A stretch of DNA of 50,341 nucleotides. Source: Phycisphaerae bacterium. Its GTDB lineage: Bacteria; Planctomycetota; Phycisphaerae; UBA1845. The stretch is taken from NCBI GenBank assembly GCA_029260075.1, contig JAJDDY010000071.1:1-50341 (forward strand). Direction: 5' to 3'. Both the position numbers and the translations under genes were made by a program. Below the pieces are notes generated by a model. It worked only from the letters and a program-made list of their open reading frames with translations. It searched no databases and had not been told where the DNA came from. Shown here in pieces: positions 13,739-23,050 of the stretch; the first letter of the stretch is position 1; each line of letters starts with the position of its first letter.

Positions 13739-15772
13739 ATGAGCAGCAAACAATCGAACAAGACCAGTCGTACCGAGAAGAGTGAGCCCACCACCGCCGG
13801 CGGACTGATCGCCCTGATCCTCCCTAACGCCACCGTGTTCATATCGAGCGGTTGCATCATGGTGATCGAATTGGTGGCTGGCCGGCTGATCGCACGCCAT
13901 CTCGGTTCATCAATCTACACGTGGACATCGGTGATTGGCGTCGTGCTCGCGGGCATCGCGGTGGGCAACTACATCGGCGGCTTGATCGCAGATCGATACC
14001 CCTCGCGGCGAACACTAGCCCTGCTGTTCATCCTCTCTTCAGGCATGGCGGGGTTGATCTCGGTGTTCGACAACATCGTGGCTACAGCCGACATACTTTT
14101 CTCGCTTCCGTGGTCGTTGCACGTGGCCATGCACGTCGCCTTGGTCTTCTTCCTTCCGGCGGCGATGCTCGGCACAATCAGTCCGGTCGTGGCGAAGATG
14201 GCGTTGGACTTGGGTTACCGAACCGGGCGTACGATCGGCACGGTCTATGCATGGGGCGTGGTGGGTAGCATTTGCGGCACGTTCTTGACCGGGTTCTGGT
14301 TGGTCGCGTGGTTCGGTACGAAGGCGACGATCTGGGGCGTGGCCGGTGTGCTGGCTGTGATGGGGATGTACTACGCTGGGCTCGCGGCGCGAAAGACGTG
14401 GATGTTTGTCGGCGTGCTTGGGCTGACGGCGGTGTTGGCCAACGCCCCGTGGGGTTGGGCTAAGAGCGCTGGTGAGGCCTTGGCGTTGCGAACACCCGTC
14501 GGGAAGAACGTCATTCACTCAAAGGAGACGCAGTACTCATACCTGGAAATCGTGTACGTCGATCGTGCCCGAGACACGCGGGCGTTCCACCTCGACAAAC
14601 TCGTGCATAGTCAGATCGACATGGCCGATCATGGGAATCTGTTCTACGGATACGAGCGGATTTGTTCTGCGCTCACCAAGCGGCTGGTCGGTGACGATCC
14701 GTCGCCGCGAACCCTGACGATCGGCGGTGGGGGGTATGTCTTTCCGCGATACCTCGACGACGGCTGGCCGGCCGGTCACGCTGACGTGGTCGAGATCGAC
14801 CCGGCGGTGACCGAGGCAGCTATGATCGCGTTCGGTTTGCCGAGGGATACGCGGATTAACTCCTTTCACGAAGATGGCCGCGTCTTCGTCGATCGACTGT
14901 ATCGAGAGAAACGACGCGGTGGTTCGGTGACGCCGTACGATCTAATCTTCCTCGACGTGTTCGATGACGTGACCGTCCCGCACCAACTGGCCACGCTGGG
15001 GTTTGCGAAGATGGTTCGCGATCTGCTCGCTTCGGATGGGGCGTACATTGTCAACTCTGTCGACGTTTACGATCAGGGATATTTCCTGGGCTCGCTGGTG
15101 AAGACGCTTCGGGAGGTTTTTCGCTACGTGTATGTATTCGTCGAAGGCGCGTCACTGGAAGGCAAGCGAAGCCATCAAGACACGTTCGTGATCGTGGGTA
15201 CCGAGCGGCCGTTCAATGCGGACCGCCTTGGGCGCGATAGCCATCCGCCCACGCGCATCATCACACTGACCGACGAGAATATCGCTCAACTTGTGAACCG
15301 GCCGGGAACCATGGTGCTGACCGACGATTACGCTCCGGTCGAAAACCTGTTGGCCGGCGTCGTACGGCAACACGCCAACCGGCGGGCGGAGATTCGGCGA
15401 GCCACGAAGTATTTCATCGCCGCCAGGGCGCTGGACAAGCATGGTGAGTGGGCGCGTGCGGTGGATGCGTACAAGAAGGGTTTGGCGCATCAACCCGGCA
15501 GCGCTGGGGCGCACTACAGCTTGGCCACCGCGCTGTATCAACTCAAGCGCTACGACGAAGCTCTGCGCCACTACGACTCGGTGCTTCGACTCAACCCGGC
15601 GAACGCCGACGCACACTACATGACCGGCAACGTCCACTTCATAGCCAAGCGGTATGCCCAAGCGGAGCAAGCCTATACGCGATATGTGAACTTGAAACCC
15701 GACGACGCCAAGGCTCGCAAGCTGCTGGAACAGGTGAAGCAGGCACGGCGACAGGCCGAAGGCGGTGGATAG
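13739..15772 (+). CDS. Membrane spermidine-synthase-like protein with TPRs
   Basis: This 677-residue protein has three parts. Residues about 25-240 hold seven or eight membrane helices of the fused MFS/spermidine synthase type (V-I-E-L-V-A-G-R-L-I-A-R-H-L-G-S-S is characteristic). Residues about 250-540 are a spermidine-synthase-like Rossmann methyltransferase fold with I-G-G-G-G-Y-V-F-P-R and V-V-E-I-D-P-A-V and a later D-D-Y-A-P-V-E-N. Residues about 555-665 contain roughly three TPR units. The soluble part keeps the nucleotide-binding glycines, but aminopropyl transfer is not proven for such membrane forms. It is monocistronic as far as I can see. Confidence 0.85.
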   Translation: MSSKQSNKTSRTEKSEPTTAGGLIALILPNATVFISSGCIMVIELVAGRLIARHLGSSIYTWTSVIGVVLAGIAVGNYIGGLIADRYPSRRTLALLFILSSGMAGLISVFDNIVATADILFSLPWSLHVAMHVALVFFLPAAMLGTISPVVAKMALDLGYRTGRTIGTVYAWGVVGSICGTFLTGFWLVAWFGTKATIWGVAGVLAVMGMYYAGLAARKTWMFVGVLGLTAVLANAPWGWAKSAGEALALRTPVGKNVIHSKETQYSYLEIVYVDRARDTRAFHLDKLVHSQIDMADHGNLFYGYERICSALTKRLVGDDPSPRTLTIGGGGYVFPRYLDDGWPAGHADVVEIDPAVTEAAMIAFGLPRDTRINSFHEDGRVFVDRLYREKRRGGSVTPYDLIFLDVFDDVTVPHQLATLGFAKMVRDLLASDGAYIVNSVDVYDQGYFLGSLVKTLREVFRYVYVFVEGASLEGKRSHQDTFVIVGTERPFNADRLGRDSHPPTRIITLTDENIAQLVNRPGTMVLTDDYAPVENLLAGVVRQHANRRAEIRRATKYFIAARALDKHGEWARAVDAYKKGLAHQPGSAGAHYSLATALYQLKRYDEALRHYDSVLRLNPANADAHYMTGNVHFIAKRYAQAEQAYTRYVNLKPDDAKARKLLEQVKQARRQAEGGG

Positions 15773-15839
15773 CGCGTGGATGATTGGTCGAGGGTGCTCT
15801 CGTAGGCTCTTTCTCGCCTTACGTGGCGCGCTCTTCCGA

Positions 15840-15922
15840 ACCGAGACGCGACCGTTAGGGAGCGGTTGCTACATGTCCGGGCCGGTTCGCGAACTTCCGC
15901 TCCCTCACCGTCTCGGCTCGGT
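15840..15922. repeat. Palindromic intergenic repeat, copy 1
   Basis: Left arm 15840-15865 (ACCGAGACGCGACCG... GGAGCGG) and right arm 15897-15922 (CCGCTCCCTCACCG... GGCTCGGT) are nearly inverse complements around a 31-base unrelated centre. It lies between the convergent TPR protein and lpxI genes, so it could also act as a bidirectional terminator. Related copies are listed separately below. Confidence 0.75.
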
Positions 15923-15951
15923 AGACTCCTCAATCGAGGCGAGACAATGCG

Positions 15952-16821
15952 CTACTCGACCGGTGTCGGATCGTTCGCTCGACTCACAACCACGATGCCC
16001 GCTTGATCGGCGGCGGCAAGCATGACATCGCGATCTACGATGAGCGTTCGTCCGGCTTCGATGACGAGCATCTTGGCGCCGTGTTGTTTGAGGTTGGCGA
16101 TCGTATCGGGGCCGACGGTGGGTACGTCGAAGCGCATGTCCTGATCGGGTTTGGCGACTTTGACCATCGCCCATCCGCCGTGGCGACAGAGCTGGCCGGC
16201 ACGTTCGATCATCCGGTCCGTGCCCTCGATCGCTTCGACGGCGATCACTTCCATCTCCTTGATCGCCACGGACTGACCCACGTCGAGGCGGCCCATTTCC
16301 TTGGCGATGCGCCAACCGAAAGCGGCGTCTTGTTCCTGCGCCGTGGTCGGTTGACGCTGCGTCAAGACGCCGGCGGGGGCCATGTCTTCGGGGCAATAGC
16401 TCGTGCAATCCGCCATGATCATCCCGTGTCGCGCGAATTCGTCCGCGACGGCTGACAGCACGGTGTCATTGCGTTTGTCGCGGAGACTCAGAAACCACAG
16501 TCTCAGCGAAGTGGCGTCGGGCAGCAAGCGCAGCAGTCGAAACCGACCATACATACAGCTTTTGGTCACGGAACCAGCCAAAATGACTTCACTGATGCCC
16601 GCCCCGCGCAAAACGCGAATCCATCGTCCGATTCGGGCCAGACCGCTCCAGCGAAATCGGTCCGCACAGTTGGCGAGGTCAGGATCGGCGAACCCCCGAA
16701 GACCCACGACGGTCACGTGGCGCCCAGCCCGTTTGGCGCCGCGTGCCACCATGAACGGAAAGTGTCCGGCGCCGGCGATGATGCCGAGTCGGGGTTGGTC
16801 ATCCTCGCGTTCGATGATCAT
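15952..16821 (-). CDS. lpxI: LpxI, UDP-2,3-diacylglucosamine pyrophosphatase
   Basis: This 289-residue protein matches LpxI, which cleaves UDP-2,3-diacylglucosamine to lipid X in lipid A synthesis in organisms lacking LpxH. It has L-G-I-I-A-G-A-G-H-F-P at the start, S-E-V-I-L-A-G-S-V-T-K, a T-Q-R-Q-P-T block and the C-terminal domain with G-P-D-T-I-A-N-L-K-Q-H-G-A-K-M-L-V-I-E-A-G. I chose the ATG at 16819-16821; the frame is open upstream to 17088 but that part overlaps lpxD and does not fit the family. It lies 61 bases after lpxD in the same direction. Confidence 0.88.
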   Translation of the reverse strand: MIIEREDDQPRLGIIAGAGHFPFMVARGAKRAGRHVTVVGLRGFADPDLANCADRFRWSGLARIGRWIRVLRGAGISEVILAGSVTKSCMYGRFRLLRLLPDATSLRLWFLSLRDKRNDTVLSAVADEFARHGMIMADCTSYCPEDMAPAGVLTQRQPTTAQEQDAAFGWRIAKEMGRLDVGQSVAIKEMEVIAVEAIEGTDRMIERAGQLCRHGGWAMVKVAKPDQDMRFDVPTVGPDTIANLKQHGAKMLVIEAGRTLIVDRDVMLAAADQAGIVVVSRANDPTPVE

Positions 16822-16882
16822 GACAAGTACGACTCGAAGCGCGCATACCGGAGAGCCGATGCCACACTTGTTCAACTGGCTG

Positions 16883-17959
16883 CTAACCCCGCGTGTCGGG
16901 TTCGGTGGCCATGTTTTGATGCAACTCCGCGAGTTGGCGTTCCAGCTCTTTGACTCGCTTTGTCCACTCGGGCAGCTTTTGATACGCGATGGCGCATCGC
17001 CGTGCTCTGTCGATCGGAAGGGCGGGTGATCCGAAGATTTCTTCGCCTGGCTTGGTGTCGGTATGAATCCCGGATTGTCCGCCCACACGTGTGTTGTCTG
17101 CGATTGAAATATGTCCAGCCATCCCGACCTGCCCCGCGAGCGTCACGTGTCGACCCACGGTCACCGAGCCAGCCATCCCAATCAGGCCCACGAACAGGCA
17201 ATTCGGACCGATCGTGGATCCGTGGCCGATGACCACGACGTTGCCGAACTTGGTGCCGGATGCGATTTCCGTGGCGCCGAGCGTGGCGCGATCGATCGCG
17301 CTGTTCGCGCCGATTTCCACATCGTCACCGATCAGCACCGTTCCCGCTTGCGGTATCTTGAACCATTCCTCGCCCTTTGGGGCGTATCCAAGCCCATCTT
17401 CACCAATGACGGTACCGGAGTGAATCGTGACACGGTGCCCAAGTTCGCACCGGTCGTAGATCACGACGTTGGGGAACAGGACGCAGTCATCGCCGATTTG
17501 AGCTTCGTCACCCACGTAGCAGCCTGGGTAGATGGTGCAGCGGTTCCCGATTCGCGCTCGGCTAGCGATGGTGGCGCCGGCGGCGATGTTCGCGTTCTTG
17601 CCAAGCGTCGCCGTCGGGTCAATTTCGGCGCGGTCGCTCACACCCCACGCGGGGTGCTTCCGATAACCGTGGATGGCGATGATGGCGACCGTAATGGCTG
17701 CGTACGGGTCTTTGCACCGGATCATCGTTGCGGTGTCGTGTCCCGGTCCACCTTCCTGTGTGATGATGGCTCCGGCACGCGTGCTTTTGACGCGATTGCT
17801 GTACTTCGGATTAGCGAGGAACGTGATATCGTCTTCCGAGGCGCGTTCCAGCGTGTTGACGGCAGAGACGGATCGGTCTGCCGGGCCCCCGTCGATACGG
17901 GGTGACAGGCCTTCCTTTTCCAGAACTTTACACAATTCGTCAAGATGGATGCTTGGCAC
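16883..17959 (-). CDS. lpxD: LpxD, UDP-3-O-acylglucosamine N-acyltransferase
   Basis: This protein of about 358 residues adds the second acyl chain in lipid A synthesis. After an N-terminal domain with S-V-S-A-V-N-T-L-E-R-A-S-E-D-D-I-T-F-L-A it forms a long left-handed beta-helix of hexapeptide repeats (about 110-300), including V-I-G-x-D-G-L-G-Y-A and the catalytic-region V-V-I-G-H-G-S. A coiled C-terminal helix ends it. I prefer the GTG at 17959 as start because it gives the normal length; an ATG at 18106 would add about 49 residues that do not look like the family. Together with lpxI it shows the cell makes lipid A. Confidence 0.9.
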   Translation of the reverse strand: MPSIHLDELCKVLEKEGLSPRIDGGPADRSVSAVNTLERASEDDITFLANPKYSNRVKSTRAGAIITQEGGPGHDTATMIRCKDPYAAITVAIIAIHGYRKHPAWGVSDRAEIDPTATLGKNANIAAGATIASRARIGNRCTIYPGCYVGDEAQIGDDCVLFPNVVIYDRCELGHRVTIHSGTVIGEDGLGYAPKGEEWFKIPQAGTVLIGDDVEIGANSAIDRATLGATEIASGTKFGNVVVIGHGSTIGPNCLFVGLIGMAGSVTVGRHVTLAGQVGMAGHISIADNTRVGGQSGIHTDTKPGEEIFGSPALPIDRARRCAIAYQKLPEWTKRVKELERQLAELHQNMATEPDTRG

Positions 17960-18144
17960 GAAGAATCTTGCCCCCGGTTTCCATGGTGTCTGATCCGGGG
18001 CGGTATTGTGTTGAACATGGCGAAGACTGTCAAACCGGGCTGACCTCTTCAGGCGGGCGACGCAGTTATCGTCCGCCACAACATTTTTTGAAATTCCTCG
18101 CGACAAACTGGTGTTTCAAATAGGGATAACTACACTACGCCCCC

Positions 18145-18215
18145 TTGACACGGGGTGTCACGTATCGGCGACGCCCCGCTCGCGCCGGAGTCCGGCGGTC
18201 GCCGGTATGTGGTTA
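18145..18215. promoter_or_regulatory. Dyad and nested hairpin between divergent genes
   Basis: TGACAC (18146-18151) and GTGTCA (18155-18160) form a perfect short dyad with spacer GGG, overlapping a TTGACA (18145-18150) that could be a -35. A larger imperfect hairpin follows (CGGCGAC ... GTCGCCG, with CGCCGGA/TCCGGCG nested inside). The region lies between divergent lpxD and the GT2 gene, so promoters for one or both are expected here. Confidence 0.4.
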
Positions 18216-18389
18216 GTGACCGTAACGGCCTTGAACGGTACGCCGCTCCGGCGGGCACAAATACTGGTGCTCCAGACCTCGAATGATTCGGTAGGGAGGT
18301 CGCGGCGATCGCAATAAGATCGCCGGATCGGACACGTGGATACTCAAGACAAGCGGTCGCGACCGCCCCAACGGAATTGAGGTAGACAA

Positions 18390-19958
18390 TTGCAAGCCGT
18401 AGTTTTTTGGGCCGTTCTGGCGTTGTTTGCGGTCGCGACAGTGGCGTTGGTCGTGTACGGCCTGCACCTGTACGTCTTGCTCGTGCTGTTTCGTCGTCGG
18501 GTGAGGGGCAAGAAGTCGCTTCAGGCCGAGATCATCGAGAACTTTCATCGTGACCGCCCGGAGGCCTCCTGGCCCGTCGTCACGACGCAATTGCCCATCT
18601 ACAACGAGATGGATGTAGCCCGCCGGATTATCAACGCGGCCACACGCATCGAGTATCCCGCCGGGAAACATGAAATTCAGGTATTGGACGACAGCGACGA
18701 TGCGACGTGTGCGATTGTTGACGAGACGGCTGAGCGATTGCGGGCTCGCGGATTCGACGTCAAGGTCGTTCGTCGAGACGATCGATCGGGCTACAAAGCC
18801 GGCGCGCTGGAACATGGTCTCCGCTCCGCCCGTGGTGAGTTCGTAGCCATTTTCGATGCCGATTTCGTTCCGCCGGAGGATTTCCTGCACAAGGCCGTTC
18901 CACTCTTGGACGCGGAACCTAAGCTGGCCTGTCTTCAAGGGCGTTGGGCTCACCTGAACCGCGACGAATCCTGGTTGACCGAGGCGCAGGCGTTGGGCAT
19001 CGATGGGCATTTCGCCATCGAGCAAGGGGCCCGCGCGTGGAACGGGCTGATGATGAACTTCAACGGCACCGCGGGTTTGTGGCGCCGAGCAGCCATCGAC
19101 GATCCCGACGTCGGTGGATGGAGCGGAGACACCCTCACGGAGGATCTTGATCTTTCGTATCGCGCTCAGCTCGCCGGATGGAAACTCGACTACTGTTTGG
19201 ACCTCGAATGTCCGGCCGAGCTACCCGGAACCGTGGCGGCGCTGAAGAGCCAGCAGCGGCGATGGGCGACGGGGTCGATTCAAGTGGCGTGCAAATTGCT
19301 GCCGCGAATCTGGCGTGCGCCGATATCGTTGGGCGAGAAAGTCGAAGCCACGTTACACTTGACGCACTATTCCGTGGCGCTGTGGATGCTGGTCTTGGCG
19401 CTGGTGGCCCGGCCGATGTTGTTTGTGTTCGCGGACGATCGCATACTCCAGCAGTGGTTCTGGGTGTTTTGGACGGGCGTACTGATGTCGGCGTTCGCGC
19501 CGTCAATGGTCTACGCCTACGCTCGGTACACGCTCGTCGGCCGATGGAACGGCTTCAAGACGATTCCATCGATGATGATTCTCGGATGTGGTATGTGTGT
19601 GAACAACACGCTGGCCGTGTTGCGTGGTCTATACCTGCAAGGCGGCGAGTTTGTGCGTACGCCCAAGTCCGGAAGCGAGGCGGATGCGGCCAAGCTCTCC
19701 AGCTATCAACTCGCGCAGTCGCGCATGTGGTGCATCGAGTTGATGCTGGGTGTCTATGCTCTGATTTCCTTCGTGGTGTATTTGACGGCGCTGCACACCG
19801 GGTTCAGCATTTTTCTGTTGCTCTACGCGATCGGATTTTGCATGATCGGTTGGCTCTCCCGTCCGCAGCGTCGCTCCGAGTCGAGCGCGGCTCCGGCGGC
19901 GGTCGGTGCCCTACTGGGTGCAGAGGTAAGCTCGGCGAAAACGCCCAGCGGTGCCTAG
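18390..19958 (+). CDS. Cellulose-synthase-like GT2 membrane glycosyltransferase
   Basis: This 522-residue processive-type GT2 enzyme has an N-terminal membrane helix (about 1-27), the catalytic domain (about 65-300) with V-T-T-Q-L-P-I-Y-N-E, I-F-D-A-D-F-V-P, T-E-D-L-D-L-S-Y-R and the Q-x-x-R-W motif Q-Q-R-R-W-A-T-G, and four or five C-terminal membrane helices. It belongs with CESA/CslA-like polysaccharide synthases. No PilZ domain or BcsB partner is nearby, so the polymer is unknown (glucomannan-, cellulose- or glycolipid-type are all possible). The start is a TTG preceded by TTGAGGTAG. It is not in an obvious operon. Confidence 0.85.
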   Translation: MQAVVFWAVLALFAVATVALVVYGLHLYVLLVLFRRRVRGKKSLQAEIIENFHRDRPEASWPVVTTQLPIYNEMDVARRIINAATRIEYPAGKHEIQVLDDSDDATCAIVDETAERLRARGFDVKVVRRDDRSGYKAGALEHGLRSARGEFVAIFDADFVPPEDFLHKAVPLLDAEPKLACLQGRWAHLNRDESWLTEAQALGIDGHFAIEQGARAWNGLMMNFNGTAGLWRRAAIDDPDVGGWSGDTLTEDLDLSYRAQLAGWKLDYCLDLECPAELPGTVAALKSQQRRWATGSIQVACKLLPRIWRAPISLGEKVEATLHLTHYSVALWMLVLALVARPMLFVFADDRILQQWFWVFWTGVLMSAFAPSMVYAYARYTLVGRWNGFKTIPSMMILGCGMCVNNTLAVLRGLYLQGGEFVRTPKSGSEADAAKLSSYQLAQSRMWCIELMLGVYALISFVVYLTALHTGFSIFLLLYAIGFCMIGWLSRPQRRSESSAAPAAVGALLGAEVSSAKTPSGA

Positions 19959-19998
19959 TGCATGGTTATGACTCACGTGACGGGTTCGTCCGATCGGA

Positions 19999-20077
19999 TC
20001 TGCGACCGTGAGGGAGCGATTTCAAGCTGTCACGACTGGCTTTACAACGTTCCCTTCCTTACGGTCGCGGCTCGGTA
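19999..20077. repeat. Palindromic intergenic repeat, copy 2
   Basis: Arms around 19999-20018 (TGCGACCGTGAGGGAGCG) and 20052-20077 (CCTTCCTTACGGTCGCGGCTCGG) pair imperfectly, as in the other copies. It lies in the 299-base gap between the GT2 gene and the next plus-strand gene, where I see nothing else. Confidence 0.65.
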
Positions 20078-20257
20078 AGCCCGTCATTCAATGTGTGCCC
20101 GGGTGGCCCATGGCTCTAGCCGTGTTGGAGTCGAATCGGCGGTGTAGTCGTGTCAACCATATTCCCGACCGGTCCTTGATCCGACAGTGTTCAACAAAGT
20201 GATGCCACCGCACTACGCAACCCCTTCGCCGCTTTTGAGCTGCAGCACACCACAGCG

Positions 20258-21622
20258 ATGATCCACTCAACAACCAACGAAAGCACCGACGCGGGAGGCC
20301 ATCGCTCCGTCGCGTTCCGACGCGGCGCCGTTGTGGTCGGCTGGTCGTTGCTCGGTGCGTTCGCCTTGATTGCGGCGACCATCGGACGCATTGGTGAGAA
20401 CGTTCGCCTCTTTGAGGTCGCATACGCCGGGGCCTTCCTCGGATACCTCGCGCTCGTGTGGGTCGTCGTATCGGGTGACCGTAGATCAAGTGGTGGCCGG
20501 TGGTGGTTGTGGCTGATCGGCTGCGTCGTGATTCGTCTGCCGCTGCTCGGCATGGAGCCGAGCGACGACGCCTATCGATACGTCTGGGAGGGACGTGTCC
20601 AGCTGGCCGGGTTCAACCCCTACGCCCATGCGCCGGACGATCCGTTACTGTCCGACTTGCGAAACGAGGACTGGTCGCGGATCAACCACCCGGACTATCC
20701 AGCCATCTATCCACCCGTTACGCAGGCCGAGTTCGCATTGGCTGCGGCTTTGCGCCCCTCGATTTTCTTCGTCAAGGCCCTGCACGTTCTCTGGGATATC
20801 TTAGCCGTAGTCGTTGTCGCGTCCGTGTTGCGTCGTCGCGGGCGATCGCCGCATCTGGCCATAGTCTATGGCCTCTGCCCGCTGACACTCACCGCGTTTG
20901 CCATCGATGGTCACCTCGACAGCTTGATGTTGCTGACCGTAGCGCTTACGACGTGGGCCATCGCCACGAAACGCATCGCCATGGCGGCGGTGATGTTGGG
21001 CTTGGCCATGGGCAGCAAGCTCATCCCCATCGTTTTGCTCCCTTGGTTCGTGCTGCGCCACTTTCGAGCGGCCATGCTCGCGATGTTCGTGTTCGCTTGC
21101 ACGTTCATGCCCTATCTGGCGGCTGGACCGGAACTGTTCGAGAGCTTCGGTCGCTTCAGCGGAGTTGAGTTCTTCAGCTTGCTCGGAACATTCGGAGTTA
21201 CGCACTACGAAACGATGGTCGTGCGCGTGGTCGTTGGCGGTCTGGTCGTACTGATCAGTTTCACCTTGGCACGGTGGCGCGAGGACTTTCCCAGCTTCGC
21301 CGCCAGCGCGGTGGCGGCGCTGATTCTATTCATGCCCGTCATGCATTACTGGTACATCGGGTTCGTCTTGCTGTTCTTGCCGTTCGGAATACGGGCGCGC
21401 TGGTTGGTGATGAGTTTCTTTCTCGTTGTGTATTTCGAAGCTACACGCCACCAGGAACTTACCGGCGATTGGACGATGCCCCTCTGGGCGAACAAGCTCG
21501 TGTGGGGGGCGTTTCTCTTGACGTGGTTGGTCGAATGGTGGGTGTCCCGTCGCGCCAGCTACCGCGGTAATGGGGTGTTGCAATCACCGTCCGACGGTAT
21601 CATGTCTCACTGGGCAGATTAG
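20258..21622 (+). CDS. GT-C fold (GT87/mannosyltransferase-like) membrane protein
   Basis: This 454-residue protein has about 11-12 membrane helices and an early extracytoplasmic loop with the acidic motif P-S-D-D-A-Y-R-Y-V-W-E-G-R-V, followed by G-F-N-P-Y-A-H-A-P and H-P-D-Y-P-A-I-Y-P-P. That arrangement is typical of polyprenyl-phosphate-dependent GT-C enzymes such as GT87/MptB-like alpha-mannosyltransferases. It probably adds a sugar from a lipid carrier on the outer face of the inner membrane. Donor and acceptor cannot be read from the sequence. It ends about 30 bases before a lipoprotein gene. Confidence 0.75.
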   Translation: MIHSTTNESTDAGGHRSVAFRRGAVVVGWSLLGAFALIAATIGRIGENVRLFEVAYAGAFLGYLALVWVVVSGDRRSSGGRWWLWLIGCVVIRLPLLGMEPSDDAYRYVWEGRVQLAGFNPYAHAPDDPLLSDLRNEDWSRINHPDYPAIYPPVTQAEFALAAALRPSIFFVKALHVLWDILAVVVVASVLRRRGRSPHLAIVYGLCPLTLTAFAIDGHLDSLMLLTVALTTWAIATKRIAMAAVMLGLAMGSKLIPIVLLPWFVLRHFRAAMLAMFVFACTFMPYLAAGPELFESFGRFSGVEFFSLLGTFGVTHYETMVVRVVVGGLVVLISFTLARWREDFPSFAASAVAALILFMPVMHYWYIGFVLLFLPFGIRARWLVMSFFLVVYFEATRHQELTGDWTMPLWANKLVWGAFLLTWLVEWWVSRRASYRGNGVLQSPSDGIMSHWAD

Positions 21623-21653
21623 TCGTATCGTTCTCACCGAAAGGAAATGTCTT

Positions 21654-22223
21654 ATGAACCGAAACCGTATTGCGCATCTCGTTCTCGTTCTCGGTAGCAA
21701 CGTGTTGCTCACCGGGTGTATGCCGAAGATGTCCATGGAGGACATGCAGCCGCCGGAGCGTCCGGCACAACTCGACATGCTCGATGCGTTCACCGGTCGC
21801 TGGACGATGGACGGTGAGATGAATATGGCTGGTATGGACGAAGCCATGAAGACCAGCGGCACAGCCGAGGGCAAATGGGACGAAACGAAATGGTTTATCG
21901 TGAATCGTGGCAACTTCTCGATGGACGGCATGGGCGACATGGTTGGCGTTGAGACGTGGTCCTACGATGCGCACAGCAAGAAGTTTCGAACCACATGGGT
22001 GGACTCGATGGGGACGATGGGCCACGGAACCGCGTGGTACGACGAGCGTGCCAAAATCTGGCACTCCCGGGCTACGGGTCACGGCATGATGGGCAAGACG
22101 TCTATGAAGGGTACGGCCAAGTTTGTTGACGACGACACCATGGAATGGTGGTTCGCCGAGTACGCGATGGGCGGATTGATGAAGACCATGGAAATGACGG
22201 GCACGAGCCGCAGGGTGCGGTAG
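21654..22223 (+). CDS. DUF1579-like lipoprotein
   Basis: This 189-residue protein begins with a lipoprotein signal (lipobox L-L-T-G-C, about residue 19) and continues with a Met-rich beta domain of the DUF1579 type (L-D-A-F-T-G-R-W-T-M-D-G, W-S-Y-D-A-H-S-K-K-F-R). Methionine is unusually frequent (more than 20 residues), which could indicate copper or redox exposure, though it may only reflect family habit. AAGGAAAT precedes the ATG. The function of the family is unknown. Confidence 0.75.
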   Translation: MNRNRIAHLVLVLGSNVLLTGCMPKMSMEDMQPPERPAQLDMLDAFTGRWTMDGEMNMAGMDEAMKTSGTAEGKWDETKWFIVNRGNFSMDGMGDMVGVETWSYDAHSKKFRTTWVDSMGTMGHGTAWYDERAKIWHSRATGHGMMGKTSMKGTAKFVDDDTMEWWFAEYAMGGLMKTMEMTGTSRRVR

Positions 22224-22264
22224 CGCAGGGTGTGATAGCGTAGAGTGTGATAGCGCAACTACAA

Positions 22265-22298
22265 ACGCGGGGACGAGATCACCATCTCGTCCCCGCGT
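22265..22298. terminator. Perfect 15-bp hairpin, repeat or terminator
   Basis: Arms at 22265-22279 and 22284-22298 are exact inverse complements (starting ACGCGGGG) with loop CACC. It lies about 40 bases after the lipoprotein stop. No U-run follows, so it is either a rho-independent-like terminator without tail or part of the GGGACGAGAT repeat family, whose sequence recurs nearby at 22312-22337 (GGGACGTGATTCCCATCTCGTCCCC). Confidence 0.6.
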
Positions 22299-22417
22299 CT
22301 TGGAATTCCTGCTGGGACGTGATTCCCATCTCGTCCCCATCTGCCTAGATACTTGACTTTCCGGCGCTGGTGAGAGCGGTGGATTCACGCACCGTCACTG
22401 TTACATCGCATCGTAAC

Positions 22418-23050
22418 TCAGCTTCCGTCAGCCTCTTCGATGACCTTCTGGGCAACGAAAGTGAACGTGTCGTTGAGATTGGCTTCGGGGATGTCGATCG
22501 GTAGTGTCACCTCAGTTTCGAACGTAAACGTACCCGTCATGGTTTCCGGATCGTCGGGATCAATCGAGCCCATGGCGGTGGCGGTGCCCGTACCGATCGG
22601 GAACCCTACCAGAAAGGCCTCGATTTCCGCATCGAATGTGAAACCGCTGGCGTCTGCTGTTTCGGCGCCGACGGTCGTTGCGGAATAGGCCAATCCCGCT
22701 TGCGTCGTGTCGTGCTTCTCGCCGTCGAAGATCAATTCGTCACCGAAGATTTCCTGCGCAAGGCGGTTGTTCTCGAACCGCAGTAGTTCGCCGTTGTCGC
22801 CGAAGCGAACGCGAACGAATGGGATAGACTGAGCGGCTTCGGCGGCGCGGACGAAATCCCATGCCGTATTGGCCAGCGATGCGGCGCCGGCGCCTTCCTC
22901 CACCTCGACGGTGGTGCCATCCGGCAATTCGATCACGACCGTGGAGGGCAGACTGTCGCCGCCGATCGAGTCACACCCCGTCGTCAAACCGATGAGGCCA
23001 ATCACGCTTAAGGAATACATGCACGCAAGACGTAGCGATCGAACTGACAT
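22418..23050 (-). CDS. Hypothetical lipoprotein
   Basis: This 210-residue protein has a clear lipoprotein signal (lipobox L-T-T-G-C, about residue 26) followed by an acidic, Thr/Gly-rich, probably beta-stranded domain. Repeated short acidic strands such as D-P-E-T-M-T-G-T-F-T-F near the end suggest a small beta-barrel or lipocalin-like fold. I recognise no named family. It is convergent with the upstream lipoprotein gene and appears monocistronic. Confidence 0.6.
   Translation of the reverse strand: MSVRSLRLACMYSLSVIGLIGLTTGCDSIGGDSLPSTVVIELPDGTTVEVEEGAGAASLANTAWDFVRAAEAAQSIPFVRVRFGDNGELLRFENNRLAQEIFGDELIFDGEKHDTTQAGLAYSATTVGAETADASGFTFDAEIEAFLVGFPIGTGTATAMGSIDPDDPETMTGTFTFETEVTLPIDIPEANLNDTFTFVAQKVIEEADGS

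Noticed and set aside
17111-17905. 264-residue plus-strand ORF opposite lpxD
   Set aside because: It is the antisense shadow of the LpxD hexapeptide repeats, which are clearly the coding frame.
16883-18106. Longer LpxD starting at the ATG 18106
   Set aside because: The additional residues do not resemble the family and would make the protein abnormally long; GTG 17959 fits better, though the start is unproven.
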